From Lutibacter maritimus (GTDB lineage: Bacteria > Bacteroidota > Bacteroidia > Flavobacteriales > Flavobacteriaceae), in assembly GCF_900116115.1 (NCBI RefSeq), contig NZ_FOZP01000010.1, positions 57,024 to 121,023 on the forward strand: 64,000 nt of DNA, given 5' to 3'. This document shows, one piece after another, positions 27,991 through 36,313 of the stretch. The number at the start of each line of letters is the position of its first letter. The stretch's first letter is position 1. The position numbers and the translations under genes were made by a program. Under the pieces are notes generated by a model. The model was not told where the DNA came from and did no database searches. It was given only the letters and a program-made list of their open reading frames with translations.

Positions 27991-28911
27991 ATGTCACAAG
28001 AAAAAAGAATACTGTTTTTGTATTGCGAAGAACCTGTACACGCAGGTAAAGGAACAAGCACAGGTACTATAGATTTACCAATTCAAAGAGAAAGCCATAC
28101 CAATTTACCCAAATTTGAAGGTTCTGGTTTAAGGGGAGCGATTAGGGAAGCGATTGGTGATAATATAGGTCATGATGATAATGACTTTAATAGAATATTT
28201 GGTAATAGACATAATGGAGAGAAACATTCAGCTGTAGATTTTACCGATGCGAGTATTTTATTTTTTCCGGTACGCTCTGCAAAAGGAATTATAGCTTGGC
28301 TTACTTGTCCGTTTGTGCTAAATAGATTTGCTAGAGATGTAAATAAAATGTTTGGACAAACATTAGAAATCAAAAATTTATCTTCTATAGATGGTGGTAT
28401 AATAATAACTCAAAAATGCTCTAATATTGAACTTGATAAAAAAGTTGTGTTAGAAGAATTTTTATTTACTGCAATTGAAAAGGATGTTCAGATAGATGGA
28501 AAAGGCATAGGAACTTGGATACTTGAAATGTTAGGAAACATTACTGACAATGAAATTACAAATATGCTAAAAACAAATATTGGTATTGTTGAAGATGAAG
28601 TTTTTAGAGATTTTACAGAATTATTTACTCCTAAAATTACGAGAAACAGCATAGATCCAAATACAGGAATTGCAAACGAAACAGGTTTATTTAACGAAGA
28701 GTTTTTACCTCCTGAAACTATACTATACGCTTTTGCTACTGCTGATGATGAGTTTAAAGAAAAAGAAGATGAACGTTTAACAGCAAAAAATAACATTAAA
28801 TTTATCGATGACGATCTACCAACCCTATTTAAAGCTGGTGGAGATAAAGGTATAGGTAAAGGTTTATTGAGAAGGTCTCTTTATCCTATAAATACTGCTA
28901 AAACTGAATAA
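27991..28911 (+). CDS. cmr4: Type III-B CRISPR RAMP protein Cmr4
   Basis: Backbone subunit that cuts target RNA at 6-nt intervals. The 306-residue protein has HAGKGTSTGTIDLPIQRE near residue 17, with D28 at the position of the catalytic aspartate, then the RAMP motif FEGSGLRGAIREAIGD. The C-terminal GGDKGIGKGLLRRS is the usual glycine loop. Target-RNA cleavage is thus likely intact even though Cas10 lacks its DNase domain. Confidence 0.93.
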   Translation: MSQEKRILFLYCEEPVHAGKGTSTGTIDLPIQRESHTNLPKFEGSGLRGAIREAIGDNIGHDDNDFNRIFGNRHNGEKHSAVDFTDASILFFPVRSAKGIIAWLTCPFVLNRFARDVNKMFGQTLEIKNLSSIDGGIIITQKCSNIELDKKVVLEEFLFTAIEKDVQIDGKGIGTWILEMLGNITDNEITNMLKTNIGIVEDEVFRDFTELFTPKITRNSIDPNTGIANETGLFNEEFLPPETILYAFATADDEFKEKEDERLTAKNNIKFIDDDLPTLFKAGGDKGIGKGLLRRSLYPINTAKTE

Positions 28912-28914
28912 GCT

Positions 28915-29280
28915 ATGAAAACATCTTACTTAAAAAATCTAAAACAAGAACGTCAACAATTTGCATATGATTTTGTTTCTAAAAACAATGGTAATAGTGA
29001 ATTAAAATCTATTATTGAGCAATTGGGAATGATGATTTATGCCAATGGGTTAATAAGCACTATAGCATATTTAAATAATACAAAAAGTAACACAAAAAAT
29101 GAACTATACAAGAATATAACATTATGGTTAAAGAAAAATTATATTCCATTTGGCACTAGAGATTTACTACAGTATTTACTTGAAAGAGATTATAATGTTA
29201 GGCTTCACATTCAAATAACCAAAGAGGTTTTAGCATTAACTGATACCTATAAAGAAATGGCAAAAACGGAAATTAATTAG
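28915..29280 (+). CDS. cmr5: Type III-B CRISPR protein Cmr5
   Basis: Small helical subunit that lines the target-strand side of the Cmr complex. The length of 121 residues fits the family. Visible are a helical N-terminus (LKNLKQERQQFAYDFV), the core IEQLGMMIYANGLISTIAYL and the end of a four-helix bundle. It begins 3 bp after cmr4 within the operon, which secures the assignment despite weak sequence conservation. Confidence 0.85.
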   Translation: MKTSYLKNLKQERQQFAYDFVSKNNGNSELKSIIEQLGMMIYANGLISTIAYLNNTKSNTKNELYKNITLWLKKNYIPFGTRDLLQYLLERDYNVRLHIQITKEVLALTDTYKEMAKTEIN

Positions 29281-29314
29281 AATTGTTTTGAATTTCAATA
29301 ATACATTTAATAAA

Positions 29315-30250
29315 ATGGAAGTACTATTACCTAAATATCATCTCACAGAGTTTTTTAAAAGAAATAACAGCAGTTTTGATAATTACGGTTTGGCAGTAGA
29401 AAAATATGGTCGTAACAATGATGCCAAACTAGAGTATCTTGAAAGTGATGACAACAGGGGTAGAAGTGGGAAAAATTTATTTCATACTCCAAATTCTGAA
29501 GCTCAAAATTTATGTGGAAAAATTCAAAAGAAACAAACAGGAATAATTGAGCAATTAAAACAACAACATAAAACAACAGGCTCTTTAGAACTACAACAAA
29601 ACTGGCGAATGGCTGTTGGTATGGGGAATGTCAGCGTGTATAACAATGGTTTTACCTTGCACCCTATTTATGGCATACCTTATATACCTGCACAAGCCGT
29701 TAAAGGGATTTTAAGAAATTATATAATTCAAAAATTCTTTTCAATAGAATCTATTGAAAGTAAAGAGTTAGATAAAGTTGGTAAAAAAATGGAAGAAGAA
29801 GCAATGCAAGATCAACTCTTTTGCTTGTTGTTTGGAAGTACAGAGAAGTCTTACAATAAAAAAGCACATAAAAGTATTATAGATTTTATGGATGTTTTTC
29901 CTGTTGATAGTTTTACAATGGTACCAGATATTATGAACCCACATTATGGAGATTATTATTCTGATAAAAACAACAATATTTTACCTACAGATGATTTAAA
30001 CCCATCGCCAATAATTTTTCTAACAGTAAAAGACACCGCTTTTAAATTTAACTTCTATTTTAATGCTAAAAACGAAAGCAAATGCAATAATTATAGAAGT
30101 AGTAAAATTATACACAATTCTCATTTTGAGAAAAAAAATACTTTCTCAATAGTTGAATTAATTGAATACTTTTTAAAAGAAGCACTAGAAATTAACGGTG
30201 TAGGCGCAAAAACAAATGTAGGTTACGGTAGATTAACTTTAAAAAAATAA
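29315..30250 (+). CDS. cmr6: Type III-B CRISPR RAMP protein Cmr6
   Basis: Subunit near the 3' end of the crRNA in the complex. I start at ATG 29315 rather than TTG 29288 because MEVLLPKYHLTEFF looks like a coherent N-terminus. The 311-residue protein has the RAMP motif IPYIPAQAVKGILRNYI, FCLLFGS, and the C-terminal glycine loop GVGAKTNVGYGRLTL. It is followed 4 bp later by the membrane protein. Confidence 0.92.
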   Translation: MEVLLPKYHLTEFFKRNNSSFDNYGLAVEKYGRNNDAKLEYLESDDNRGRSGKNLFHTPNSEAQNLCGKIQKKQTGIIEQLKQQHKTTGSLELQQNWRMAVGMGNVSVYNNGFTLHPIYGIPYIPAQAVKGILRNYIIQKFFSIESIESKELDKVGKKMEEEAMQDQLFCLLFGSTEKSYNKKAHKSIIDFMDVFPVDSFTMVPDIMNPHYGDYYSDKNNNILPTDDLNPSPIIFLTVKDTAFKFNFYFNAKNESKCNNYRSSKIIHNSHFEKKNTFSIVELIEYFLKEALEINGVGAKTNVGYGRLTLKK

Positions 30251-30254
30251 ACAA

Positions 30255-31592
30255 ATGATTAATAACATATTCAGTAAAAAAAATGCAATAATTACCTGGT
30301 TGGTATTATCATTTGCAATTATTACATCAGTTTTAATTAATGATGCTTTTTATAGAGATAGTATTATGAACCAAACAAAAAAAATGGACTCTATTTCTGT
30401 AGTTGTAAAAGATTTAAACAACAAAATAAAGATAGATACTATTAATAATGCTACGGATCAGTATTTAAATTTAAGAAAAGAGATTTTAGAACATCAAACA
30501 AAACTAATAACACTTTCAGAAAAGGTTGAAAAAAGCCATAAAAGTTGGATAATGGAACTTATTAGAAATTGGGTGTTTGTAATAGCAGCTCTTATTGGAG
30601 TTATTACTTTTTTTGGAGTAAGAACTTCAATAAATAACCTTGTAGCTGAGCAAGTTGCAAAACTAATAGGTGTAGATGTATCAGACGTTAAAAACATAAT
30701 AAAAAGCAAAATAAATCACATTAAATTAAGAAAAGATAAAAACGTTTTTATTCTAAACCAAGAAGGAAGTGAATTTACAGATGAATTTAAAAATGTAATG
30801 CAACTTTTTCACGTAGATACTAATAACAACAAGTATTTAGCCAATATAAATGGCTTAAATGCTATAGATAAAAATATAATTGAACAAATAAGAAAGCACG
30901 ATTATCTGGTAATTGAAAATCAGGCTATAAAGGATGAACATATTTGGGATTTAAACATTAGTATGCCACTTCTTAATGAATGTAACAAATATTTTAAGAA
31001 CGATGAAACAGAAAAAACATCTGAAGAATTATTAAAAGAAAATTTAAATTCAGAAATTGAAACTCATAATAGCGCTTATCAAAAATTATTAATCAAAATA
31101 AAAAAATCTGAAATAATACCTAAAATCAAATACGAAGACTATCTATTTTTAGGAAATAAAAATCAATTCAGGTTAGAAAAGGAGAAGTGTGAGACGAAAA
31201 AATATATAAGGGAATTAGAAGGTTTTATACATAACTTAGATAGTTCAAGTGAAAGTGAAGTTAAAATCAAATCTTTAGAAACGGAAATTGAATTTCTGAA
31301 AGATTTGATTAAAACTATTGAATCGTATATGAAAGTTTTAAAAACTTCAAACATTTACAACCTCGTAAAATTAGCCAACTCAATTTGTGATACCACTGCA
31401 ATTATCTATTATGGACAAAGTGGCAAGGGTCAATTTCCAACTCAATTTGTAAAGCCAGAATTACAAACAAGAATAAACTTTGCTAATGCGCCAGCACAGT
31501 TATATGGCAATTTAAACAATCAAATGCAATTTGATAACGAAATGGAAAGACAAGTGGAAGAAGCTAAAAAAAATAAAGAAAAAAATAAATGA
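30255..31592 (+). CDS. Two-TM membrane protein in type III-B operon, candidate effector
   Basis: A 445-residue protein. It has hydrophobic segments at about residues 13-31 (ITWLVLSFAIITSVLI) and 96-115 (WVFVIAALIGVITFFGV), separated by a coiled-coil-like stretch. A cytoplasmic part follows with alternating beta strands (KNVFILNQEGSEFTDEF, HDYLVIENQ), long helices at 260-360, and a conserved-looking end TTAIIYYGQSGKGQFP then INFANAPAQLYGNL. I do not recognise the domain. It lies between cmr6 and cas6, overlapping cas6 by 4 bp, so it is truly part of the operon. As the only ancillary gene beside an HD-less Cas10, it may be the cyclic-oligoadenylate effector. That is inference. Confidence 0.6.
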   Translation: MINNIFSKKNAIITWLVLSFAIITSVLINDAFYRDSIMNQTKKMDSISVVVKDLNNKIKIDTINNATDQYLNLRKEILEHQTKLITLSEKVEKSHKSWIMELIRNWVFVIAALIGVITFFGVRTSINNLVAEQVAKLIGVDVSDVKNIIKSKINHIKLRKDKNVFILNQEGSEFTDEFKNVMQLFHVDTNNNKYLANINGLNAIDKNIIEQIRKHDYLVIENQAIKDEHIWDLNISMPLLNECNKYFKNDETEKTSEELLKENLNSEIETHNSAYQKLLIKIKKSEIIPKIKYEDYLFLGNKNQFRLEKEKCETKKYIRELEGFIHNLDSSSESEVKIKSLETEIEFLKDLIKTIESYMKVLKTSNIYNLVKLANSICDTTAIIYYGQSGKGQFPTQFVKPELQTRINFANAPAQLYGNLNNQMQFDNEMERQVEEAKKNKEKNK

Positions 31593-32404
31593 CAAATATA
31601 CCCATATATACCATACAGTTTTTAGATATTTCATTTACAAACAGAGAAACTTTTTTAAAATTTATGCACGATAGCGTTATAGAGTTTGTTAACAAGCATA
31701 AAACTGAGTTTGGAAATAATGGTATTAACGTACAATATTTTCATAATACTTCCAAAAAACCTGTTCCATCATTAATACATTGTTTAACTATAAATACTAT
31801 TTTTACCATAAGAGCCTATTCACAAACAAGAATTGATGCTTTAAAATATTGGTTTGTGTTATTTAAAGAAAAACATCCTGAATTATGCGAAAATTGTATA
31901 GAAAGCACCGAAAAATTTCAATTTAAATTACACCCAACAAAAACATTTGTATATACTTCTGATAATTGGATACCTTTTAATGCTTGTGTAAAAACAGAAA
32001 ACAATTTTTATATTGATAAAAATAAAAAAGGTGTTAGTGTTGTGCCTAAAGATCAATTAAAATCGAGATTATTAGGTAATCTGTCACAATTTTTAGAAAG
32101 TTTAAGTATAAACGTTAAAGAGGCTATACAGTTAGAAGAAGATAAATATAAATTGTTTAAAATTGAAAAATATCCTACAAAGCATAACACAACAATTGCT
32201 TTAACAAGAAATGAAAATGGTAAAATTATAGCTAAGGACAAAATTAGTTTTAAAATTAATATTTTAACAAATTATGAACTTCCATCCTATTTTTCAATAG
32301 GACAAAATGTAAGTTATGGCAATGGTGTTTTTATTAGAAATAATACTAAAACCAAACATAATGAAACAACAAAAGCCAACATTAAACCAATTAAAATGGT
32401 ATGA
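31589..32404 (+). CDS. cas6: CRISPR pre-crRNA endoribonuclease Cas6
   Basis: Processes the repeat transcript into crRNAs. The 271-residue protein resembles the Bacteroidota Cas6b-like branch. It has QYFHNTSKKPVPSL near residue 52, LKSRLLGNLSQFLESLSINV near 155, and the C-terminal glycine loop SIGQNVSYGNGVFIR. The start overlaps the membrane protein stop (ATGA) and the end overlaps the RT gene. A Lys-rich tail of about 20 residues follows the glycine loop. Family placement is from motifs and from being the only Cas6 candidate in the operon. Confidence 0.78.
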   Translation: MTNIPIYTIQFLDISFTNRETFLKFMHDSVIEFVNKHKTEFGNNGINVQYFHNTSKKPVPSLIHCLTINTIFTIRAYSQTRIDALKYWFVLFKEKHPELCENCIESTEKFQFKLHPTKTFVYTSDNWIPFNACVKTENNFYIDKNKKGVSVVPKDQLKSRLLGNLSQFLESLSINVKEAIQLEEDKYKLFKIEKYPTKHNTTIALTRNENGKIIAKDKISFKINILTNYELPSYFSIGQNVSYGNGVFIRNNTKTKHNETTKANIKPIKMV

Positions 32405-33410
32405 AAATCAAATTTTTAATTGTAAAACACTGGAAGAAATTTCAGTATTATTAAACTGTAGTAAAAATGAATTGCTTTTACATAGTTATAATCCTGAATA
32501 CTATCAATTTTCTATACCAAAAAAGAGCGGCACTTTTAGAATAATTGAGGCTCCAAATGAAAGTTTAAAAAGACTTCAACGAAATTTAAATCAGTATCTT
32601 CAAGCTGTTTATTATTTAAATCAAAGTGTTTGTTCCTATGGTTATGTTATTAGTATACTTGGTGAAAAACAAACAAAAAATATTTACACAAATGCAACTC
32701 AACATTTAGCAAAACCTTTTATGCTAAATACAGATTTTAAAGATTTCTTTCATCAAATTAAAATAGATGATGTAACACAAATTTTTAAAAGTGAATTTTT
32801 TAATTTTGATATTTATACAGCTACTACTTTGGCAAAGTTATGCTGTTACAAAGACCGGTTACCAATGGGTACTCCCACATCACCTGTACTTTCAAATTTA
32901 TATACTTTAAAATTAGATAATGAACTGCTACAATGGGCTAAAAAGCATAATACATCCTATACTCGTTTTGTTGATGATTTAACTTTCTCTTCAGTTACTA
33001 CCTCATTTTCTCCACTTCATTTTAAACAAATAAATGAAATAGCATTAAGGCATAAACTTAATTTTAATGAAGAAAAAACTAGATATTTAAATTCTGATGA
33101 CATTAAAACTGTGACTGGTCTGGTATTAAACACTACTGTTGATATTGATAATGCTTATTATTTAGAGTTGGGCAAAGATCTAATTAGATTAAAAAATGTA
33201 ATGGAAGTTTATTATATAACTGGTAAAACACATATCATCACCTTTTTAAAAACTTTTAAACAAGAGTTATTTGGAAAAATAAATTTTATTGGCACTATTG
33301 AAGGTAGAAATAGTAAGCAATTTCTAAACTATTTAAATCTGTTTTACAATGCTTTAGAACCTGATACTGATTTAGTACAACGTTGGACAAAATTTTCAAA
33401 TTACGTATAA
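32361..33410 (+). CDS. Retron-type reverse transcriptase associated with cas1
   Basis: A 349-residue RT. I choose ATG 32361 (MKQQKPTLNQLKWY) over 32316 because it shortens the overlap with cas6. RT blocks are RIIEAPNESLKRLQRNLN (RT1), NTDFKDFFHQI (RT3, motif A), LPMGTPTSPVLSNLYTLK (RT4), and TRFVDDLTF with D205 and D206 in place of YADD. RT6 is LNFNEEKTRY. It also has both hallmarks of retron RTs: motif X NAxxH (NATQH, 111-115) and VTG (251-253). CRISPR RTs of type III are mostly group II intron-like; this one is retron-like and unfused to Cas1. Its 1-bp gap to cas1 suggests a role in spacer acquisition from RNA. Confidence 0.88.
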   Translation: MKQQKPTLNQLKWYENQIFNCKTLEEISVLLNCSKNELLLHSYNPEYYQFSIPKKSGTFRIIEAPNESLKRLQRNLNQYLQAVYYLNQSVCSYGYVISILGEKQTKNIYTNATQHLAKPFMLNTDFKDFFHQIKIDDVTQIFKSEFFNFDIYTATTLAKLCCYKDRLPMGTPTSPVLSNLYTLKLDNELLQWAKKHNTSYTRFVDDLTFSSVTTSFSPLHFKQINEIALRHKLNFNEEKTRYLNSDDIKTVTGLVLNTTVDIDNAYYLELGKDLIRLKNVMEVYYITGKTHIITFLKTFKQELFGKINFIGTIEGRNSKQFLNYLNLFYNALEPDTDLVQRWTKFSNYV

Positions 33411-33411
33411 T

Positions 33412-34404
33412 ATGCAACTATATATAGATACTCCCAATACGGCAATTACAGTTAGAAACAATTCTTTTAATATAAGCAACAAAAAGCTGAATAAAATAAT
33501 AAGCCCAAAACGTATTGAAAGTATTGGAGTAACTTCTAATGCAACATTTAACGCTTCTGCAATTAAACTTGCTGCAATTAATGAAATTCCAATTTATTAT
33601 TATAATTATACAGGTGGTTTAATTGCAATACTTCAAGGTCCAACATATCTAAAACATAGCGAATTACGTATTAAACAAATTCAATTTATGACTTCTATTG
33701 AAGGTAGAACTTGGGCTAAAGATCAATTGTTATTAAAAACAAATCTTCAATTACAAACTTTAAACAGGTTAATTATTGAATTTCCTAAATTTAAAACAGA
33801 ACTCCAGCATATTGTAGCATCAATTACTATCCATAAAATCAGTATTGATATAGTAGATTTAAATACAAATGGTTTTTCTAATTCACTTATGGGAATTGAG
33901 GGTGTAATTGCTCGGTATTATTTTAAAGGAATAAATATAGTAATACCTGATTTGTATAAGTTTAATAAAAGAACCAGACAACCTTGAGAAGATTATTTTA
34001 ATGCCACTTTAAACTATTTATATGGCATTACTTATAGCTATATAACCAAAGCATTACAAGCTGCTGGATTAGATACCTTTGTAGGAGCTTTACACAAAAC
34101 TACTTTTAAAGAAACATTGGTTTATGATGCCATTGAACCTTTTAGACCAATTATTGACCGATTATTATTACAACTTTGCTTAAATAATGAACTAAAACCT
34201 TTACATTTTAATGAAGTAACAAATGGGTATTGGTTAAGTAAAAATGGTAAAAAAATAGTATTACCAGCATTTGCGGAATACTTACAATCAAGAATTAAAA
34301 TTGAAAATACAATATCCAGTATACAAAACCATATGTATTTACAAGCAAAAAAATTAAAATTATCCATTTTAAATACTCCGCGCAATGTACCTACTATTTT
34401 ATGA
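33412..34404 (+). pseudogene. cas1: cas1 interrupted by one in-frame TGA
   Basis: Integrase of CRISPR adaptation. Reading one frame through TGA at 33985-33987 gives a 330-codon Cas1 of normal length. The part before the stop (191 residues) has catalytic Glu in LMGIEGVIARYYF. The part after it has the His in FVGALHKTTF and the Asp in VYDAIEPFRPIIDRL. The break lies inside KRTRQP-stop-EDYFNATLNYLYG, where many Cas1s have Arg. A single C-to-T change from CGA would explain it. The three catalytic residues are thus split, and neither fragment alone should integrate spacers. Suppression, recoding or a sequencing error remain possible. Confidence 0.9.
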
Positions 34405-34675
34405 TATTACAGAAAATAATTTAAGAACAAAAATCTCTAAATTATTAATTGAAACAGGTTATGAACGTCTGCAACTTTCAGTTTTTGTTGCCCCATACAA
34501 TCCGCTTAATAATAAAGTATGGCAAAAAATTAAAATGCTATTAATTAATACGCCAACTAATAAAGTTTATTGTATTAAATTAACAAACGAAAGTTTTTAT
34601 AATATTAAAATAATTGGTAATTTAGAAATTGATTTAAAATATTTAGCAGGTGATTTAAGTTCTTTGATAGTTTGA
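34385..34675 (+). CDS. cas2: CRISPR adaptation protein Cas2
   Basis: Structural partner of Cas1 in spacer integration. The 96-residue protein starts MYLLFYDITENNLRTKISKL with the Asp of the ferredoxin-like fold at residue 7, then ETGYERLQLSVFVAP. It overlaps the cas1 end by 20 bp, the usual coupled arrangement. Length and fold pattern are complete, so the only visible defect in the adaptation module is in cas1. Confidence 0.9.
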   Translation: MYLLFYDITENNLRTKISKLLIETGYERLQLSVFVAPYNPLNNKVWQKIKMLLINTPTNKVYCIKLTNESFYNIKIIGNLEIDLKYLAGDLSSLIV

Positions 34676-34765
34676 ATTTAAAATAGTGAATGCATAATTT
34701 TACTTTATTGCATATTATTTTAAACAATGAAGAACCAGTTATTATTGAGGAAATAAAAAAATGGG
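34676..34765 (+). promoter_or_regulatory. CRISPR leader
   Basis: Ninety bases between cas2 and the first repeat hold no ORF and are very AT-rich. An imperfect inverted repeat (ATGCATAA, then TTATTGCAT) lies at about 34689-34712. The degenerate last repeat at the far end supports this side being the leader. Confidence 0.7.
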
Positions 34766-35556
34766 GCTAGCCTTATACGACAAATTTGAAACGTCAAAAA
34801 CTTTCATAATATTTGTATTTAATTGTTAGACATTTAGCTAGCCTTATACGACAAATTTGAAACGTCAAAAACATAATTTTTATTTTTATTAAATTAATAT
34901 CTGCTAGCCTTATACGACAAATTTGAAACGTCAAAAACTTCATTTTCTTTTGAAAGTTTTGTTTTCAAGTTGCTAGCCTTATACGACAAATTTGAAACGT
35001 CAAAAACAAAAAATTGTATACTGAGGGAAAAGGGTTAAAGCTAGCCTTATACGACAAATTTGAAACGTCAAAAACAACAAATAAGACTCTAGTCTATCCC
35101 CTATATTTAGCTAGCCTTATACGACAAATTTGAAACGTCAAAAACAAAAGCCCTTATCCTTTAAATCATTTGTTTTTGCTAGCCTTATACGACAAATTTG
35201 AAACGTCAAAAACAATAGTTTTTTCATTGGTATTAAGTTTTTTTTAAGCTAGCCTTATACGACAAATTTGAAACGTCAAAAACATAAACTCATCTCTATC
35301 TTGTTGCGTCATTGCTAGCCTTATACGACAAATTTGAAACGTCAAAAACCCCAGTAATCCTGCAAGTACCATAAGTTTTATAAGCTAGCCTTATACGACA
35401 AATTTGAAACGTCAAAAACAATCGTTCTCTTTTACTAAGATATTTTTTATACGCTAGCCTTATACGACAAATTTGAAACGTCAAAAACAGAAAAATAAAT
35501 TTCTGCTTTTTTCCTTGTATGCTAGCCTTATACGACAAATTTGAAACGTCAAAAAA
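34766..35556 (+). CRISPR. CRISPR array, 12 repeats of 36 bp and 11 spacers
   Basis: The repeats begin GCTAGCCTTATACG and end GTCAAAAAC. They start at 34766, 34837, 34903, 34972, 35040, 35110, 35178, 35248, 35314, 35384, 35453 and 35521. Eleven are identical; the last ends in A instead of C, marking the leader-distal end. Spacers are 30-35 bp (35, 30, 33, 32, 34, 32, 34, 30, 34, 33, 32). The repeat contains TTTGA-AACG-TCAAA, a short stem-loop near its 3' end, which is a plausible Cas6 substrate. Transcription is presumed to run left to right from the leader. Confidence 0.97.
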
Positions 35557-35640
35557 AGATATTAATGAATTTAGGAATAATAAATATTTAAAACTCAATT
35601 TTAAATAAATAGATTAAAAAATAAAAACTTATATTTGAGT

Positions 35641-35667
35641 TGTAGGTTATTTTTCCTACATCTTTTT
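35641..35667 (+). terminator. Rho-independent terminator after the array
   Basis: TGTAGG and CCTACA form a 6-bp stem around an 8-nt loop (35641-35660), followed by TCTTTTT. It is well placed to end the pre-crRNA transcript. Confidence 0.7.
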
Positions 35668-35678
35668 CATAGCAATTT

Positions 35679-35701
35679 CCACCCTCGCAAGTCGGGGGTG
35701 G
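35679..35701. terminator. Second hairpin downstream of the array
   Basis: CCACCC pairs with GGGTGG around an 11-nt loop, followed by TTTATTAT. It is the most GC-rich hairpin in the region and may back up the first terminator. Confidence 0.55.
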
Positions 35702-35915
35702 TTTATTATAAATAAGTATCTAAAACTGATCAATTTTTTGAGAAAAATTAAAATTGAATATAATTCTTAAAAAATGATAAAAACCTTTTTCATTCAAATT
35801 TCACTAAATTTAAATAGACAATACTTATACAAATTTCATAATTTACTGATTAACATTTGTTTACAATATAAAATAATCAGCAATTTTCATATAAATACCT
35901 TGGAAATTAGCCAAA

Positions 35916-36206
35916 TTGTACCTCGTCAAAAAAAGCCAAAATCACCGGAGCCCTTGTAAATACTCAAAAGCTAATTTTTGTAAAAACCACTGTACCTCGT
36001 TTTTTAGTGTATTGAAAGTGTAAAAATATTAGACAAGGTTTCACCTATAAAAATGTAAAATCTGACGTTCTTCATCAAAAATCCTTTGTTTATTGGCCCT
36101 AAAAAGCTATCTTTATTGGGTGAAATTAAGGGAGAAATAACTCCAATAGATAAAATTTATTAACAAATGCTAATTTCCGTGCTAATTTCCGAGCCTTTTT
36201 GTACTT
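35916..36206 (+). repeat. Arm-type integrase boxes, right end
   Basis: TTGTACCT at 35916-35923, CTGTACCT at 35990-35997 and TTGTACTT at 36199-36206 match the paired TTGTACCT boxes inside attL. The first two continue into CGT, as TTGTACCTCAT does at the left end. Confidence 0.5.
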
Positions 36207-36246
36207 CAAATCTTTCTAGCTACTATAAATAAAGGAAACCTAATTG

Positions 36247-36264
36247 TTGTATCGGGAAATAATT
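36247..36264 (+). repeat. attR core of the integrated island
   Basis: The second copy of TTGTATCGGGAAATAATT. It is a displaced copy of the mnmE 3' end, preceded by CTAATTG where attL has CTAATTT. Chromosomal sequence resumes just after it. Confidence 0.9.
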
Positions 36265-36313
36265 ACTAAATTTTTATAAAATACCACTCATTAAATAATT
36301 TTTTCATTTTTTT

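Larger units (their letters stand above)
6819..36264. mobile_element. Integrated defence island in the 3' end of mnmE
   Basis: The element is defined by the terminal direct repeat and the integrase and excisionase-like genes next to the left end. Its cargo is almost wholly defensive: type I restriction-modification with extra nucleases, then a type III-B CRISPR-Cas locus. No relaxase, type IV secretion, phage structural or plasmid replication gene was recognised, so it seems to be a non-conjugative integrative element that would need help to transfer. After the right repeat, chromosomal genes resume within 50 bp. Confidence 0.88.
35557..36313. other. Non-coding right end of the island and junction
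   Basis: About 750 bp without a convincing gene. It holds two hairpin terminators (35641-35667, 35679-35701), arm-type TTGTACCT-like boxes (35916, 35990, 36199), a GCTAATTTTTGTA that repeats the attL flank (35970-35982), a tandem GCTAATTTCCG (36169-36179, 36181-36191), attR, and 49 bp of chromosomal spacer. A 61-codon ORF at 35774-35959 has no recognisable features and spans an arm box. Confidence 0.6.

Noticed and set aside
32250..32360. Possible retron msr/msd RNA upstream of the RT
   Set aside because: This stretch is coding sequence of cas6 and shows no inverted repeats typical of msr-msd.
33985..33987. TGA in cas1 as selenocysteine
   Set aside because: Cas1 has no Sec homologues, no SECIS-like hairpin was evident downstream and CGA-to-TGA is simpler.
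34802..34836. Spacer 1 shares TTGTTAGACATTT with the carH upstream region
   Set aside because: A 13-bp match in AT-rich DNA is expected by chance given the number of comparisons; flanks do not match, so this is not called self-targeting.
35296..35598. Minus-strand ORF across the array
   Set aside because: It is translated repeat and spacer sequence with periodic identical peptides, produced by the CRISPR repeats.
35774..35959. 61-codon ORF in the right end of the island
   Set aside because: No domain, low-complexity codons, overlaps an arm-type box.
6819..36264. Conjugative element
   Set aside because: No relaxase, coupling protein or Tra genes recognised in any frame; called a non-conjugative island.
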